The notes beneath the pieces were generated by a model. The model did no database searches, was not told where the DNA came from, and saw only the letters and a list, made by a program, of their open reading frames with translations. Source: an uncultured Burkholderiales bacterium (GTDB lineage Bacteria; Pseudomonadota; Gammaproteobacteria; Burkholderiales; Burkholderiaceae_E). Taken from it: DNA of 37,399 nucleotides. The number at the start of each line of letters is the position of its first letter. Position 1 is the first letter of the stretch. Of this stretch, positions 1 to 7,380 are shown in pieces. The position numbers and the translations under genes are program-made. The stretch is taken from contig CAIVAS010000220.1 of the NCBI GenBank assembly GCA_903903975.1, positions 1 to 37,399 of the forward strand, given 5' to 3'.

Positions 1-517
1 CGGGGCTGCAACCGCTCTTGCTCGCCTCGCCGCTCACATTGACCTGAATGCACACCTGAAGCGGCGCGAGCTGCGCCGGGCGCTGCTCCGACAGGCGCTG
101 CGCGATTTTTTCGCGCTCGATGGACTCGACCCAATCGAAGTGCTCGGCAATCGGCCGGGTCTTGTTCGACTGGATCGGCCCGATGAAATGCCACTCAAGC
201 CGATCGTGCGCCGACCGCCCGGATGGTCGCGTTGCCCACTGGTCATGACAGGTCGCCATCTTTGGCAGCGCTTCCTGCAAATAGCTCTCAGCGAACCGGC
301 GTTGCCCATGGGTCGCCAGTATCAGGACCGCCTCGGCGTCGAAGGTTTTGCTCACAGCGAGCAGGTCGATGGCGTCGGGATGTCGGCCGCAGGCACGCGC
401 GCCGGCGGCGATACGGCTCAGCACCGACGAGTGGCGGTCAAGCAACGCGCGTTGACCGTCTGTCGAGACTGGCGACGGTTGTTCGGACGAGGCTGCCGTA
501 GCGGGCTGCGGGTTCAT
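1..517 (-). CDS. yggS: YggS-family PLP homeostasis protein (3' end cut by window)
   Basis: YggS/PROSC proteins bind pyridoxal 5'-phosphate in the cytoplasm and buffer PLP pools; no catalytic activity is firmly established. The reading frame is open from the ATG at 517 to the window edge, giving 172 codons of the usual 230 or so. It carries the PLP-lysine segment LLAVSKT, then WHFIGPIQSNKTRPIAEHFD and VCIQVNVSGEASKSGC, all family hallmarks. One deviation: the usual GEN-Y-x-QE segment reads AESYLQE, so the conserved Asn is Ser. The N-terminus has about 20 Ala/Ser/Pro/Gln-rich residues before the barrel begins. The gene is divergent from pilT with only 40 bases between the two starts, a pairing common in proteobacteria, so promoters must lie partly inside the coding regions. 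Identification is firm; only the C-terminus is unseen. Confidence 0.93.
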   Translation of the reverse strand, partial: MNPQPATAASSEQPSPVSTDGQRALLDRHSSVLSRIAAGARACGRHPDAIDLLAVSKTFDAEAVLILATHGQRRFAESYLQEALPKMATCHDQWATRPSGRSAHDRLEWHFIGPIQSNKTRPIAEHFDWVESIEREKIAQRLSEQRPAQLAPLQVCIQVNVSGEASKSGCSP

Positions 518-557
518 AAGATGCACTTTGAGTTGCGGACCATCGGAAGGCATGACT

Positions 558-1601
558 ATGGAAATTTCAGAACTGCTCGCATTTGCGGTCAAGAACAAAG
601 CGTCTGACCTGCATCTTTCGGCCGGCCTGCCGCCGATGATCCGGGTGCATGGCGACGTGCGTCGCATCAACCTGCCGCCGATGGAGCACGAGACCGTTCA
701 CAAGATGATGTACGACATCATGAACGACTCGCAGCGCAAGGACTACGAAGAAAACCTCGAATGCGACTTCTCCTTCGCGATTCAGGGTCTGGCACGCTTT
801 CGCGTCAATGCCTTTCAGCAGCAGCGCGGCGCCGGTGCGGTCATGCGGACGATTCCGTCCAAGATCCTGACCCTCGAAGAACTCAATACGCCAAAGATCT
901 TTGCAGAGCTGTCGATGCAGCCGCGCGGCCTGGTGCTGGTGACCGGTCCGACCGGCTCGGGCAAATCGACCACGCTCGCGGCGATGGTCAACCATGTGAA
1001 TGAAAATCTTCACGGCCACATTCTGACCGTCGAGGATCCGATCGAATTCGTTCACGACTCCAAGCGATCGCTGATCAATCAGCGAGAGGTCGGACCGCAC
1101 ACCCTGTCGTTTACCAACGCCCTGCGCTCGGCCCTGCGTGAAGACCCCGACGTGATCCTTGTTGGCGAGCTGCGCGACCTCGAAACCATCCGCCTCGCAC
1201 TGACCGCCGCCGAAACCGGTCACCTGGTCTTCGGCACCCTGCATACCTCGAGCGCGGCCAAAACCATCGATCGTGTGATCGACGTGTTCCCGGCCGCAGA
1301 AAAGGAGATGGTCCGCTCGATGCTGTCGGAGTCGCTCAAGGCGGTGATCTCGCAGTCGCTGCTCAAGACCAAAGACGGCACCGGGCGCATCGCAGCGCAC
1401 GAAATCATGATCGGCACGCCGGCGATCCGCAATCTGATCCGCGAGGCCAAAGTCGCGCAGATGAATGCGTCGATCCAGACAGGCGCCTCGGTTGGCATGC
1501 AGACGCTCGACCAGTGCCTGACCGATCTGGTCAAGCGCAACCTGATCTCGATGGCCGAGGCGCGAAGTTCGGCCGCCAATAAAGACAATTTCCCTGGCTA
1601 A
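558..1601 (+). CDS. pilT: Type IV pilus retraction ATPase PilT
   Basis: PilT is the hexameric cytoplasmic ATPase that depolymerises type IV pili for twitching motility and DNA uptake. The 347-residue product has the usual length. An N-terminal PAS-like domain (residues 1-100, SDLHLSAGLPP) precedes the RecA-like ATPase domain. Walker A is GPTGSGKST near residue 130, the Asp box is TVEDPIEFVH, Walker B is ILVGELRD, and the His box is GHLVFGTLHT. The C-terminus has the PilT-specific AIRNLIREAKVAQM segment. ATGs at 552 and 558 are possible; I chose 558 (MEISELLAF) because GGAAG at 545-549 then lies about 8 bases upstream and the N-terminus matches the family. pilU follows after 17 bases, so the two are probably co-transcribed. 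Confidence 0.97.
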   Translation: MEISELLAFAVKNKASDLHLSAGLPPMIRVHGDVRRINLPPMEHETVHKMMYDIMNDSQRKDYEENLECDFSFAIQGLARFRVNAFQQQRGAGAVMRTIPSKILTLEELNTPKIFAELSMQPRGLVLVTGPTGSGKSTTLAAMVNHVNENLHGHILTVEDPIEFVHDSKRSLINQREVGPHTLSFTNALRSALREDPDVILVGELRDLETIRLALTAAETGHLVFGTLHTSSAAKTIDRVIDVFPAAEKEMVRSMLSESLKAVISQSLLKTKDGTGRIAAHEIMIGTPAIRNLIREAKVAQMNASIQTGASVGMQTLDQCLTDLVKRNLISMAEARSSAANKDNFPG

Positions 1602-1618
1602 GACCGAGGCAACGCCGA

Positions 1619-2812
1619 ATGAGCACTCCCGACAGCTCGACGCCTGATGGCGGCGACAGCCTCGCCCGCAGTCGCACCATGGAGCGCGAGCAGGCGTCGC
1701 GCTTCCTGCAGGACCTCCTGCGGCTGATGCTCAAACGTGGCGGCTCCGACCTGTTCCTGACCGCCGAGTTTCCGCCCGCGGTCAAGATCGATGGCAAGGT
1801 CACACCGGTCTCGGGTGTGCCGCTCTCACCGCAGCACACCATGGAGCTCGCGCGCGCGCTCATGAGTGATCGCCAGGCTGCCGACTTCGAAGCCAACCGC
1901 GAGCTCAACTTCGCGATCAGTCCGACCGGCGTCGGGCGTTTCCGGGTCAATGTGTTCATGCAGCTCGGACGCGTCGGTGTGGTGATCCGAACGATTCAGA
2001 GCCGCATCCCGACGCTCGAAGAACTGCGTCTGCCTCAGGCGATGACCGACCTGTCGCTCACCGGCCGCGGCCTGGTGCTGGTGGTGGGGGCGACCGGCTC
2101 GGGCAAGTCGACCACGCTCGCCGGCATGATCGGCCATCGCAACCGCAACAGCTTCGGTCATATCGTCACGATCGAGGATCCGGTCGAGTTCGTGCATCCG
2201 CATGCCAACTGCATCGTCACGCATCGAGAGGTCGGGGTCGATACCGACAGCTGGTCGATTGCGCTGAAGAATTCGCTGCGTCAGGCGCCCGACGTGATCA
2301 TGATCGGCGAGATCCGTGATCGCGACACCATGGATAACGCGATCGTGTTCGCCGAGACCGGGCATCTGTGCCTGGCCACGCTGCACGCCAATAATGCCAA
2401 CCAGGCGATCGACCGGGTCATCAATTTCTTCCCTGAAGAACGACGCGCGCAGGTCCTGATGGACTTGTCGCTCAACCTGCGCGGCATCGTGTCGCAGCGC
2501 CTGCTGCCCGACCAGTCGGGCACCGGCCGCGTGGTGGCGGTCGAGGTCATGCTCAACTCGCCGCTGATCAGCGACATGATCTTCAAGGGCGAGGTGGCCG
2601 CAATCCGCGAGATCATCAAGCGATCAAGAGAGCTGGGTATGCAGACCTTCGATCAGGCGCTCTTCGATCTCTATGAGCAAAACCGCATCACGCTTGCCGA
2701 CGCGCTGCGACATGCCGATTCGGTCAACGACCTGCGTCTGAACATCAAGCTCAACAGCCGACGCGGTCAGCGCGATGTGTATGCCGGCACCGAGCATCTC
2801 GGCATCGTCTGA
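1619..2812 (+). CDS. pilU: PilT-dependent pilus retraction ATPase PilU
   Basis: PilU is a PilT paralogue that works with PilT to retract pili under load. Motifs in order: N-terminal PilU signature GSDLFLTAEFPPAVKIDGK, Walker A GATGSGKST, Asp box TIEDPVEFVH, Walker B VIMIGEIRDRDTMDNA, and His box GHLCLATLHANN. The C-terminal tail past the core, with NDLRLNIKLNS, is typical of PilU and absent from PilT. From the ATG at 1619 the protein has 397 residues. An internal ATG at 1679 (MEREQAS) matches the usual family start and would give 377, but it has no visible Shine-Dalgarno, whereas 1619 has CGAGG at 1605-1609. The 20 extra residues are Ser/Asp-rich and probably disordered. It forms an operon with pilT. 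Confidence 0.95.
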   Translation: MSTPDSSTPDGGDSLARSRTMEREQASRFLQDLLRLMLKRGGSDLFLTAEFPPAVKIDGKVTPVSGVPLSPQHTMELARALMSDRQAADFEANRELNFAISPTGVGRFRVNVFMQLGRVGVVIRTIQSRIPTLEELRLPQAMTDLSLTGRGLVLVVGATGSGKSTTLAGMIGHRNRNSFGHIVTIEDPVEFVHPHANCIVTHREVGVDTDSWSIALKNSLRQAPDVIMIGEIRDRDTMDNAIVFAETGHLCLATLHANNANQAIDRVINFFPEERRAQVLMDLSLNLRGIVSQRLLPDQSGTGRVVAVEVMLNSPLISDMIFKGEVAAIREIIKRSRELGMQTFDQALFDLYEQNRITLADALRHADSVNDLRLNIKLNSRRGQRDVYAGTEHLGIV

Positions 2813-2819
2813 ATTTCAA

Positions 2820-2834
2820 CCGGCCTTCAGCCGG
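2820..2834. terminator. Small hairpin between convergent pilU and RNA methyltransferase gene
   Basis: CCGGC at 2820-2824 pairs with GCCGG at 2830-2834 around a five-base loop. It sits between the pilU stop and the end of the opposite-strand gene and overlaps that gene's stop codon. There is no run of T on either side, so it is at best a weak terminator. Confidence 0.2.
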
Positions 2835-4008
2835 CAGTCTGCGGCTTGGGCGTTCGGGCCGATCCGGCCACCATTTCAAAGCGGAACAGGCGGCATTCGA
2901 GCGGGCCGTTAAAGAGTGGTGTGCGCTTTGAGGCTTTCAGGCGCAGCAGGCCGGGCAGCTCGAGATCGCTGGTAAAAAGGCAGACCGTCCAGCCGGCAAA
3001 CTGACTCTTCATGAGTGTGGCGAATGCCGGCCAGAACTGTGCGGCCTGGGCAAATGACTGGCGCCCCTTGATATCGAGCCGCTCGCCGTAAGGCGGATTG
3101 GCCAGCAGCATGCCGGCGCCCGCCGGCGCGGCATCGAGCCCCAGGACATCACGCTGTCGAAACTGCACCCAGGCCGGGTCCACGCCGCTGCGAGTCAGGT
3201 TTGAGCGTGCGGCCGCAATCGCGGCTTCCGAGACATCCGAGCCAAAGAGCGTCACCGCCGAGGGCACCGGACGGGGCGCCATTTGGCGCATGCGCTGCCA
3301 CTCGTTGCGATCGATGCCGCGCATGCGTTCGAAGGCAAAGGGGCGATGCGCGCCGGGCGCCAGGCCGGCAGCCTGCATCGCGGCTTCGATGATGATCGTG
3401 CCCGAGCCGCAAAAGGGATCAAGCAGCGGCATGCCGGGTTGCCAGCCTGAGAGCGCTAGCAGGCCGGCCGCGAGATTTTCCTTCAGCGGCGCGTCTGCGC
3501 CGTCGCGGCGCCAGCCTCGCTTGAAGAGCGACTCGCCCGACCAGTCGAGATAGAGCGTGCACTGGCTGGCATCGAGAAACGCGAAGATTCGCCGGTCGGG
3601 GCGCTGGCGTTCGATCGACGGGCGCTCACCATAACGCTCTCGCAGCCGGTCGACCACGCCGTCCTTGATGCGCAGCGTGGCGAACTGCAGGCTGTGCAGC
3701 GTCGAGCCGCTTGAGCTGATGTCGATGCGCAGCGAAGCCAGCGGCTCGTGCCAGGTTTCCCAGGGCGTATCGTTGGCGATGCGATAGAGATCGTCTTCGT
3801 TGTTGTAGGGGGCGCTGGCCACTTGCTGCAGGATGCGGCTGGCGATGCGTGAGTGCAGATTGGCCGCCAGGCCGATGCGAGTGTCGCCTTCAAACTGCAC
3901 GCCGCCGGACGGCTCGCCAAGGATGCCCGCGCCAAGCGCGCGTAATTCGGCGGCAAGCGGGGCTTCGAGTCCGCGGGGGCAGGGTGCGAAAAACCGGATC
4001 AGTCCCAT
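2827..4008 (-). CDS. rlmL: THUMP-domain class I RNA methyltransferase (RlmL-like)
   Basis: Likely an SAM-dependent N2-methylguanosine methyltransferase acting on 23S rRNA, homologous to the N-terminal half of E. coli RlmKL. The 393-residue protein starts MGLIRFFAPCPRGLEAPLAAELRAL. A THUMP RNA-binding region spans about residues 45-155. A Rossmann methyltransferase domain follows with the SAM-binding segment LLDPFCGSGTIIIEAA and catalytic motif IV LANPPYGERL. The RlmK C-terminal half of the E. coli fusion is absent, as is usual for stand-alone homologues of this length. The start at 4008 begins directly at the conserved N-terminus. It is the last gene of a minus-strand group with the isomerase-like and HemJ-like genes, 41 bases after the former. 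The exact target guanine cannot be read from the sequence. Confidence 0.85.
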   Translation of the reverse strand: MGLIRFFAPCPRGLEAPLAAELRALGAGILGEPSGGVQFEGDTRIGLAANLHSRIASRILQQVASAPYNNEDDLYRIANDTPWETWHEPLASLRIDISSSGSTLHSLQFATLRIKDGVVDRLRERYGERPSIERQRPDRRIFAFLDASQCTLYLDWSGESLFKRGWRRDGADAPLKENLAAGLLALSGWQPGMPLLDPFCGSGTIIIEAAMQAAGLAPGAHRPFAFERMRGIDRNEWQRMRQMAPRPVPSAVTLFGSDVSEAAIAAARSNLTRSGVDPAWVQFRQRDVLGLDAAPAGAGMLLANPPYGERLDIKGRQSFAQAAQFWPAFATLMKSQFAGWTVCLFTSDLELPGLLRLKASKRTPLFNGPLECRLFRFEMVAGSARTPKPQTAG

Positions 4009-4049
4009 GGGCGCTCAATCGCCCTGATGTGTCAGGCCCGCCTGGGGCA

Positions 4050-4646
4050 TCAAGTTCGCTCCAGCGCGCGGGCGACGAATTCGAGCCGGTCCTGGCCCCA
4101 GAAAGGCTCGCCATCGACGACATACCAGGGCACACCGAACACCTGCGCGGCAATGGCTTCCTCGGTATAGGTGTCGAAGGCTTTGCGGGCATCCTCGGCA
4201 CGCGCCTCGAGCACTGCGGCATCGAAGCCCTGTTCGGCCACGATTGCGGCGCGGGTCGGTGCATCGGCGATATTGCGGTCTTCGGCCCAGACCGCGCTCA
4301 TGAAGGCACCGGCCAGCTTCAGGGCAGCTTCGGTGCCGAGCGCGAGGTCGGCGGCGATGATCAGGCGAGCGGCATCGTCGGAGGGGGCCGGAAAGAATTT
4401 GGGGTGCACATTAAGTGGCACGCCAACATGGTCGCGCCAGCGCGGCAGTTCGTGCAGCCGATAGGCCTGGCGCTGCGGTGCCCGCTTGGCGAGCGGCAGT
4501 CCGCCCGATTGCGGAAAGACCCGCCCGAGATCGATCGGGCGCAGCAGCACCCGAGCACCGTTGGCACTGGCCATCGCAAGGAAGCGCTTGTGCCCGAGGT
4601 AGGACCAGGGTGACACCGGGCTCATGAAGTACTGAACAGTTTTCAT
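4050..4646 (-). CDS. DsbA-fold 2-hydroxychromene-2-carboxylate isomerase family protein
   Basis: A 198-residue thioredoxin/DsbA-fold protein of the HCCA isomerase/kappa-GST group. It begins MKTVQYFMSPVSPWSYLG: a beta strand followed by the S-P-x-S-P-W-S-Y active-site turn, with Ser where oxidoreductases carry CxxC. It ends with FGVPWYVVDGEPFWGQDRLEFV, the cis-Pro loop and F-W-G-Q-D-R-L signature of the family. The true isomerase acts in naphthalene breakdown using glutathione, but many members lie outside such pathways, and no naphthalene genes are visible here, so the substrate is unknown. The reading frame stays open further upstream to 5096, but that part overlaps the HemJ-like gene in another frame and is non-coding in character; the ATG at 4646 is the natural start. 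Confidence 0.88.
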   Translation of the reverse strand: MKTVQYFMSPVSPWSYLGHKRFLAMASANGARVLLRPIDLGRVFPQSGGLPLAKRAPQRQAYRLHELPRWRDHVGVPLNVHPKFFPAPSDDAARLIIAADLALGTEAALKLAGAFMSAVWAEDRNIADAPTRAAIVAEQGFDAAVLEARAEDARKAFDTYTEEAIAAQVFGVPWYVVDGEPFWGQDRLEFVARALERT

Positions 4647-4660
4647 CGGGTGTATCAGTC

Positions 4661-5077
4661 TCAGAAGGGTTTGACCACGACCAGCAGCACGACCGCGACC
4701 AGCAGCAGCACCGGCGCCTCGTTGAACCACCGATACCAGATGTGCGAGCGACGGTTCTCGCCGCGCTCGAAGCGTTTGATCATGGCGCCGCAGACATGGT
4801 GATAGCCGATCAGCAGGACCACCAGCGCCAGCTTGGCATGCATCCAGGCGCCGCCAATGCCATAGCCCAGCCACAGCCACAGGCCGAAAACGAGTGCCAG
4901 CACCATCAGCGGCATCATGAAGCCATAGAGCTTGCGCGCCATCAGCAGCAAGCGTGCTCGCTCTGCGGTCGAGTCGGGCTCGACCATCGCGAGATTGACC
5001 AGCACCCGGGGCAGATAGAACAGGCCCGCGAACCAGCTGGTCACGAAGATAATGTGAAAGGATTTGACCCAGAGCAT
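4661..5077 (-). CDS. hemJ: HemJ/CopD-family integral membrane protein
   Basis: A 138-residue protein with four predicted membrane segments. The signature MLWVKSFHIIFVTSWFAGLF, followed by YLPR, and the C-terminal RWFNEAPVLLL match the UPF0093/HemJ family. In many bacteria HemJ oxidises protoporphyrinogen IX to protoporphyrin IX in haem synthesis; it requires a conserved His and Lys in the first and third helices, and candidates (H8, and K in WMHAKLALV) are present. The family is often labelled CopD because of distant similarity to copper-resistance proteins, so that alternative label is possible. The stop lies 14 bases before the isomerase-like gene, consistent with an operon. No strong Shine-Dalgarno is visible before the ATG at 5077. 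Whether the genome has another protoporphyrinogen oxidase cannot be seen here. Confidence 0.82.
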   Translation of the reverse strand: MLWVKSFHIIFVTSWFAGLFYLPRVLVNLAMVEPDSTAERARLLLMARKLYGFMMPLMVLALVFGLWLWLGYGIGGAWMHAKLALVVLLIGYHHVCGAMIKRFERGENRRSHIWYRWFNEAPVLLLVAVVLLVVVKPF

Positions 5078-5156
5078 CAGTCGATTCTATCAACATGCCT
5101 GGGCCCCCTCAGGCCTTGTCCTTCTGGCCGCATCCCTGGCCGCATCCGGCCTGCCC

Positions 5157-5193
5157 AAAAAAATCGGGGCGTCCGAACCGAATCGGACGCCCC
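5157..5193 (-). terminator. Rho-independent terminator for the DUF2382 gene pair
   Basis: Perfect 11-bp inverted repeat: GGGGCGTCCGA at 5166-5176 and TCGGACGCCCC at 5183-5193, with a six-base loop. Seven A at 5157-5163 on the plus strand read as seven T immediately after the stem in minus-strand RNA, giving a textbook intrinsic terminator. It lies 88 bases beyond the stop at 5281 and separates the DUF2382 genes from the HemJ-like operon. Confidence 0.88.
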
Positions 5194-5280
5194 GTACAAG
5201 CAGTGAGCTCAACAATCAGCCGGCTGAAAATGCCGTCTGATCAGTGTGCAGACCGCCTGGCGATCTAGTCAGCAGATCGT

Positions 5281-6117
5281 TCAGGCACGAGCAATCGTTT
5301 TGCCATTGGCACCGACGCGCTCGATCTCGACCTGCTGGCGACGCAGCTTCTCGTGCACGGTCTCGACATGGTCGGAGCCGATCTTGCTGAGCTCGACTTC
5401 CTCGACGACACGGGCCGATTTGCTCACCAGTGCGTGCTCGGCGGTCTCGACGACATGGATCGTGCGATCGGCCCAATCGATATCGACGATGCTCTTGGGG
5501 TCGGTGACGACGCGACGCAGAATCTGCGCATGCTCTTCATGCAGACTGACGTCCTGGGCAACTTCACGCTCGGTCACGAAACGGCGCACGCGGGTCTCTC
5601 CGGTCTCGACCATCTCTTTGCCGACATTCAGCTGCTCTTCGGCCAGGCGCAAGACTTCGTTGTGAACTGCAGCCAGCTTGGGCGTCACCGCAACCGTCTG
5701 ATTTGCGGCCAGCGGCACCGAGTCAAGCTTGCGTGCGATGGCTTCAACACGTGCCGGCTCGGCCAGACCCGAGGTGATGGCGCGATCGTTGACGTCGATC
5801 GGACGGGCGGTGTTGAGGATGCCCAGTGCGTGCGCGACTTCGCGGTCGAGCACGCGAACCGCCAGCACGACGCCGTTCATCTGGACGGCGCGGTGATAGA
5901 CCTCGGCCTCATGCTTGTGGACGTCATGTCCGAAGAGGCTGTGCCAGATGCCATGCGCTTCTTCGGGGCTGGCGATATCGGCGACGACCGAACGCACGCG
6001 TGCCTGATCGATCACGCTGATGTCGGCATCAGCGAAACCACCGGCACGAAGCGCGGCAACAGCCGACAGAGCGTGAGCGGCGGTGTCATAGGCAGCAACG
6101 ACTTTTTCATAGGCCAT
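5281..6117 (-). CDS. YsnF/AvaK-type DUF2382 protein with N-terminal stress-protein-like domain
   Basis: The 278-residue product begins MAYEKVVAAYDTAAHALSAV and continues with an alpha/beta segment resembling the N-terminal domain of general stress protein 17M, about residues 1-85. The C-terminal half (about 130-275) is a DUF2382 domain rich in charged beta-strand repeats: EEQLNVGKEMVETGETRVRR, VSLHEEHAQILRR, and VVEEVELSKIGS. There is no signal peptide or membrane helix. The biochemical role is unknown; homologues are reported in stress-associated contexts. An ATG at 6123 is possible, but AAGGA then sits only 2 bases away, while 6117 gives 8-base spacing. A second DUF2382 gene lies 35 bases upstream on the same strand, and the intrinsic terminator at 5157-5193 follows, so the pair forms an isolated two-gene unit. 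Confidence 0.8.
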   Translation of the reverse strand: MAYEKVVAAYDTAAHALSAVAALRAGGFADADISVIDQARVRSVVADIASPEEAHGIWHSLFGHDVHKHEAEVYHRAVQMNGVVLAVRVLDREVAHALGILNTARPIDVNDRAITSGLAEPARVEAIARKLDSVPLAANQTVAVTPKLAAVHNEVLRLAEEQLNVGKEMVETGETRVRRFVTEREVAQDVSLHEEHAQILRRVVTDPKSIVDIDWADRTIHVVETAEHALVSKSARVVEEVELSKIGSDHVETVHEKLRRQQVEIERVGANGKTIARA

Positions 6118-6152
6118 GTTCATTTTCCTTAACGGGTTTTGGTTGATGCGGC

Positions 6153-6614
6153 TTATTGACCAGCGCTGGCTGACTTGCCAGTGCCGGTATCCGGGGATGC
6201 CTCCGAACTGCGGGAGACAAGGGCTTCCTGGTATCGGAGGGTGACGATCTCCTGGTGGTGCTCGATCGAGCGCACTTTGCGAATGTGGACTTCTTCCTTG
6301 AGCATCAGGCGCCGCTCAATCACCAGGACTTCTTCCATCACCGGAAAGATCGTGACATCGCCTTCCTCGCGCACCGCGGGGATGGCGTCGACTGCCCGAC
6401 CGATCGGGACGGTCGTGACCTCCACATGGGTATGGGCCAGATCCTGAGTCACCAATTCGTCGCGGGTCAGGGTTCTCGTTGAGACGCTGACCTCGCCTGA
6501 CACGCGTGATTCCTTGGAGATTTGGGCAGTCTCCTCGTGTAGGCGCAGTCGCTCTGTCGGGCTTGTCGCAGCGTCACGATCAGTGCGTTGCGCATTGTCT
6601 GGCGGAAGAGTCAT
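6153..6614 (-). CDS. Short DUF2382 protein
   Basis: A 153-residue protein made almost entirely of one DUF2382 domain, with Thr/Asp/Ala-rich, probably disordered ends. The core alternates short beta strands with charged turns: HEETAQISKESRVSGEVSVS, FPVMEEVLVIERRLMLKEEV, and RYQEALVSR near the C-terminus. Function is unknown. The frame extends upstream to a TTG at 6629, but the ATG at 6614 preceded by CAGG is the more natural start. It is the first gene of the two-gene DUF2382 unit and reads away from an unusually AT-rich control region. Two adjacent DUF2382 proteins of different architecture suggest partners or a local duplication with one copy gaining the N-terminal domain. Confidence 0.8.
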   Translation of the reverse strand: MTLPPDNAQRTDRDAATSPTERLRLHEETAQISKESRVSGEVSVSTRTLTRDELVTQDLAHTHVEVTTVPIGRAVDAIPAVREEGDVTIFPVMEEVLVIERRLMLKEEVHIRKVRSIEHHQEIVTLRYQEALVSRSSEASPDTGTGKSASAGQ

Positions 6615-6859
6615 GTTTGCCTGGTCCAAATTGATTTCGTCAAAATATTAAAAAATTTAGTTTTTACGATGACGACTGCTGCCAAAGTTGAGCTTTCTTG
6701 ACGATTTGTAAAAATCTTTTTTTTTAAAGCTTGCAGATGCTAGTGGAAATCTTTGGCGCTTGTGTGACGATCCGGCGATGCTGTGTCGAAATGTCGAATT
6801 TCGCCGATGTCTGCGCGTAGGGATAAAATCGCCTCACACCAATGGGTAGGAGGTCATCA
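6615..6859. promoter_or_regulatory. AT-rich divergent control region between DUF2382 unit and DUF1993 gene
   Basis: These 245 bases between two divergent genes contain long A and T runs, mainly 6640-6730, in sharp contrast with the GC-rich surroundings. Promoters for both directions must lie here. TTGACG at 6698-6703 resembles a -35 box on the plus strand but lacks a well-spaced -10. I see no coding capacity in it. Confidence 0.5.
6787..6829 (+). promoter_or_regulatory. Possible operator and -10 element upstream of the DUF1993 gene
   Basis: CGAAAT at 6787-6792 and ATTTCG at 6798-6803 form a 6-bp dyad with a 5-base spacer, a shape typical of a dimeric regulator site. TAAAAT at 6824-6829 is a good -10 match placed about 30 bases before the GTG start, so the dyad would overlap the -35 region. 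No good -35 consensus is visible. Confidence 0.3.
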
Positions 6860-7378
6860 GTGGCGAATCTTTATGACGCTTGTGTTCCGGTCTTCGATGC
6901 CATGCTGGACAATCTGTCCGTCATGCTGGGGCGGGCCTCAGCGCATTGCGCCGATCGCAATATCGATCCTGCCGCCCTCTTGCAGGCGCGGCTGTTTCCC
7001 GACATGTTTCCCCTGACCCGTCAGGTGCAGATTGCCTGCGATGCGGCCAAGCTCGCCTGCGCGCGTCTGGCCGGTGTCGAAGCCCCCAAACATGCCGATG
7101 ACGAGACCAGCTTCGAGACGCTGGCCGCGCGCATTGCCAGCACGCGCGCTTTCATCGCCAGTGTGCCGCGCGAAAAATTCGAAGGGTCTGCCGAGCGTCG
7201 CATCGAAGTGCCGACCCGCGCGCAGACCTATGCCTTCGATGGCCAGACCTTCCTGACGCGCTGGGCGATGCCCAACTTCTACTTCCATGTGGTCACGGCC
7301 TACGACCTGCTTCGCCATAACGGCGTCGAGATCGGCAAGCGCGACTACCTCGGCACGGTGCCTCAGCTCAGTGCCTGA
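6860..7378 (+). CDS. DUF1993 family protein
   Basis: A 172-residue soluble helical protein matching the DUF1993 family, whose fold resembles DinB-type four-helix bundles. Recognisable features are the N-terminal YDACVPVFDAMLDNLSVMLG, the central LFPDMFPLTRQVQIACDAAK, and the C-terminal NFYFHVVTAYDLLRHNGVEI with GKRDYLG. No enzymatic activity is established for the family. I chose the GTG at 6860 because TAGGAGGT at 6847-6854 sits 5 bases before it; an ATG at 6842 overlaps that Shine-Dalgarno and is unlikely. It is a single-gene unit, divergent from the DUF2382 pair and convergent with proA, whose stop lies two bases beyond this gene's stop. Confidence 0.85.
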   Translation: MANLYDACVPVFDAMLDNLSVMLGRASAHCADRNIDPAALLQARLFPDMFPLTRQVQIACDAAKLACARLAGVEAPKHADDETSFETLAARIASTRAFIASVPREKFEGSAERRIEVPTRAQTYAFDGQTFLTRWAMPNFYFHVVTAYDLLRHNGVEIGKRDYLGTVPQLSA

Positions 7379-7380
7379 TT

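Noticed and set aside
567-1400. 277-residue minus-strand frame opposite pilT
   Set aside because: It lies entirely antisense to an obvious pilT gene, has His/Arg/Gly-rich shadow composition and no recognisable domain.
4647-5096. An open frame continuing upstream of the isomerase-like gene would give a 348-residue fusion protein
   Set aside because: The upstream part overlaps the HemJ-like gene on the same strand in another frame, is Ala/Gly/Arg-rich shadow sequence, and the ATG at 4646 begins the conserved domain.
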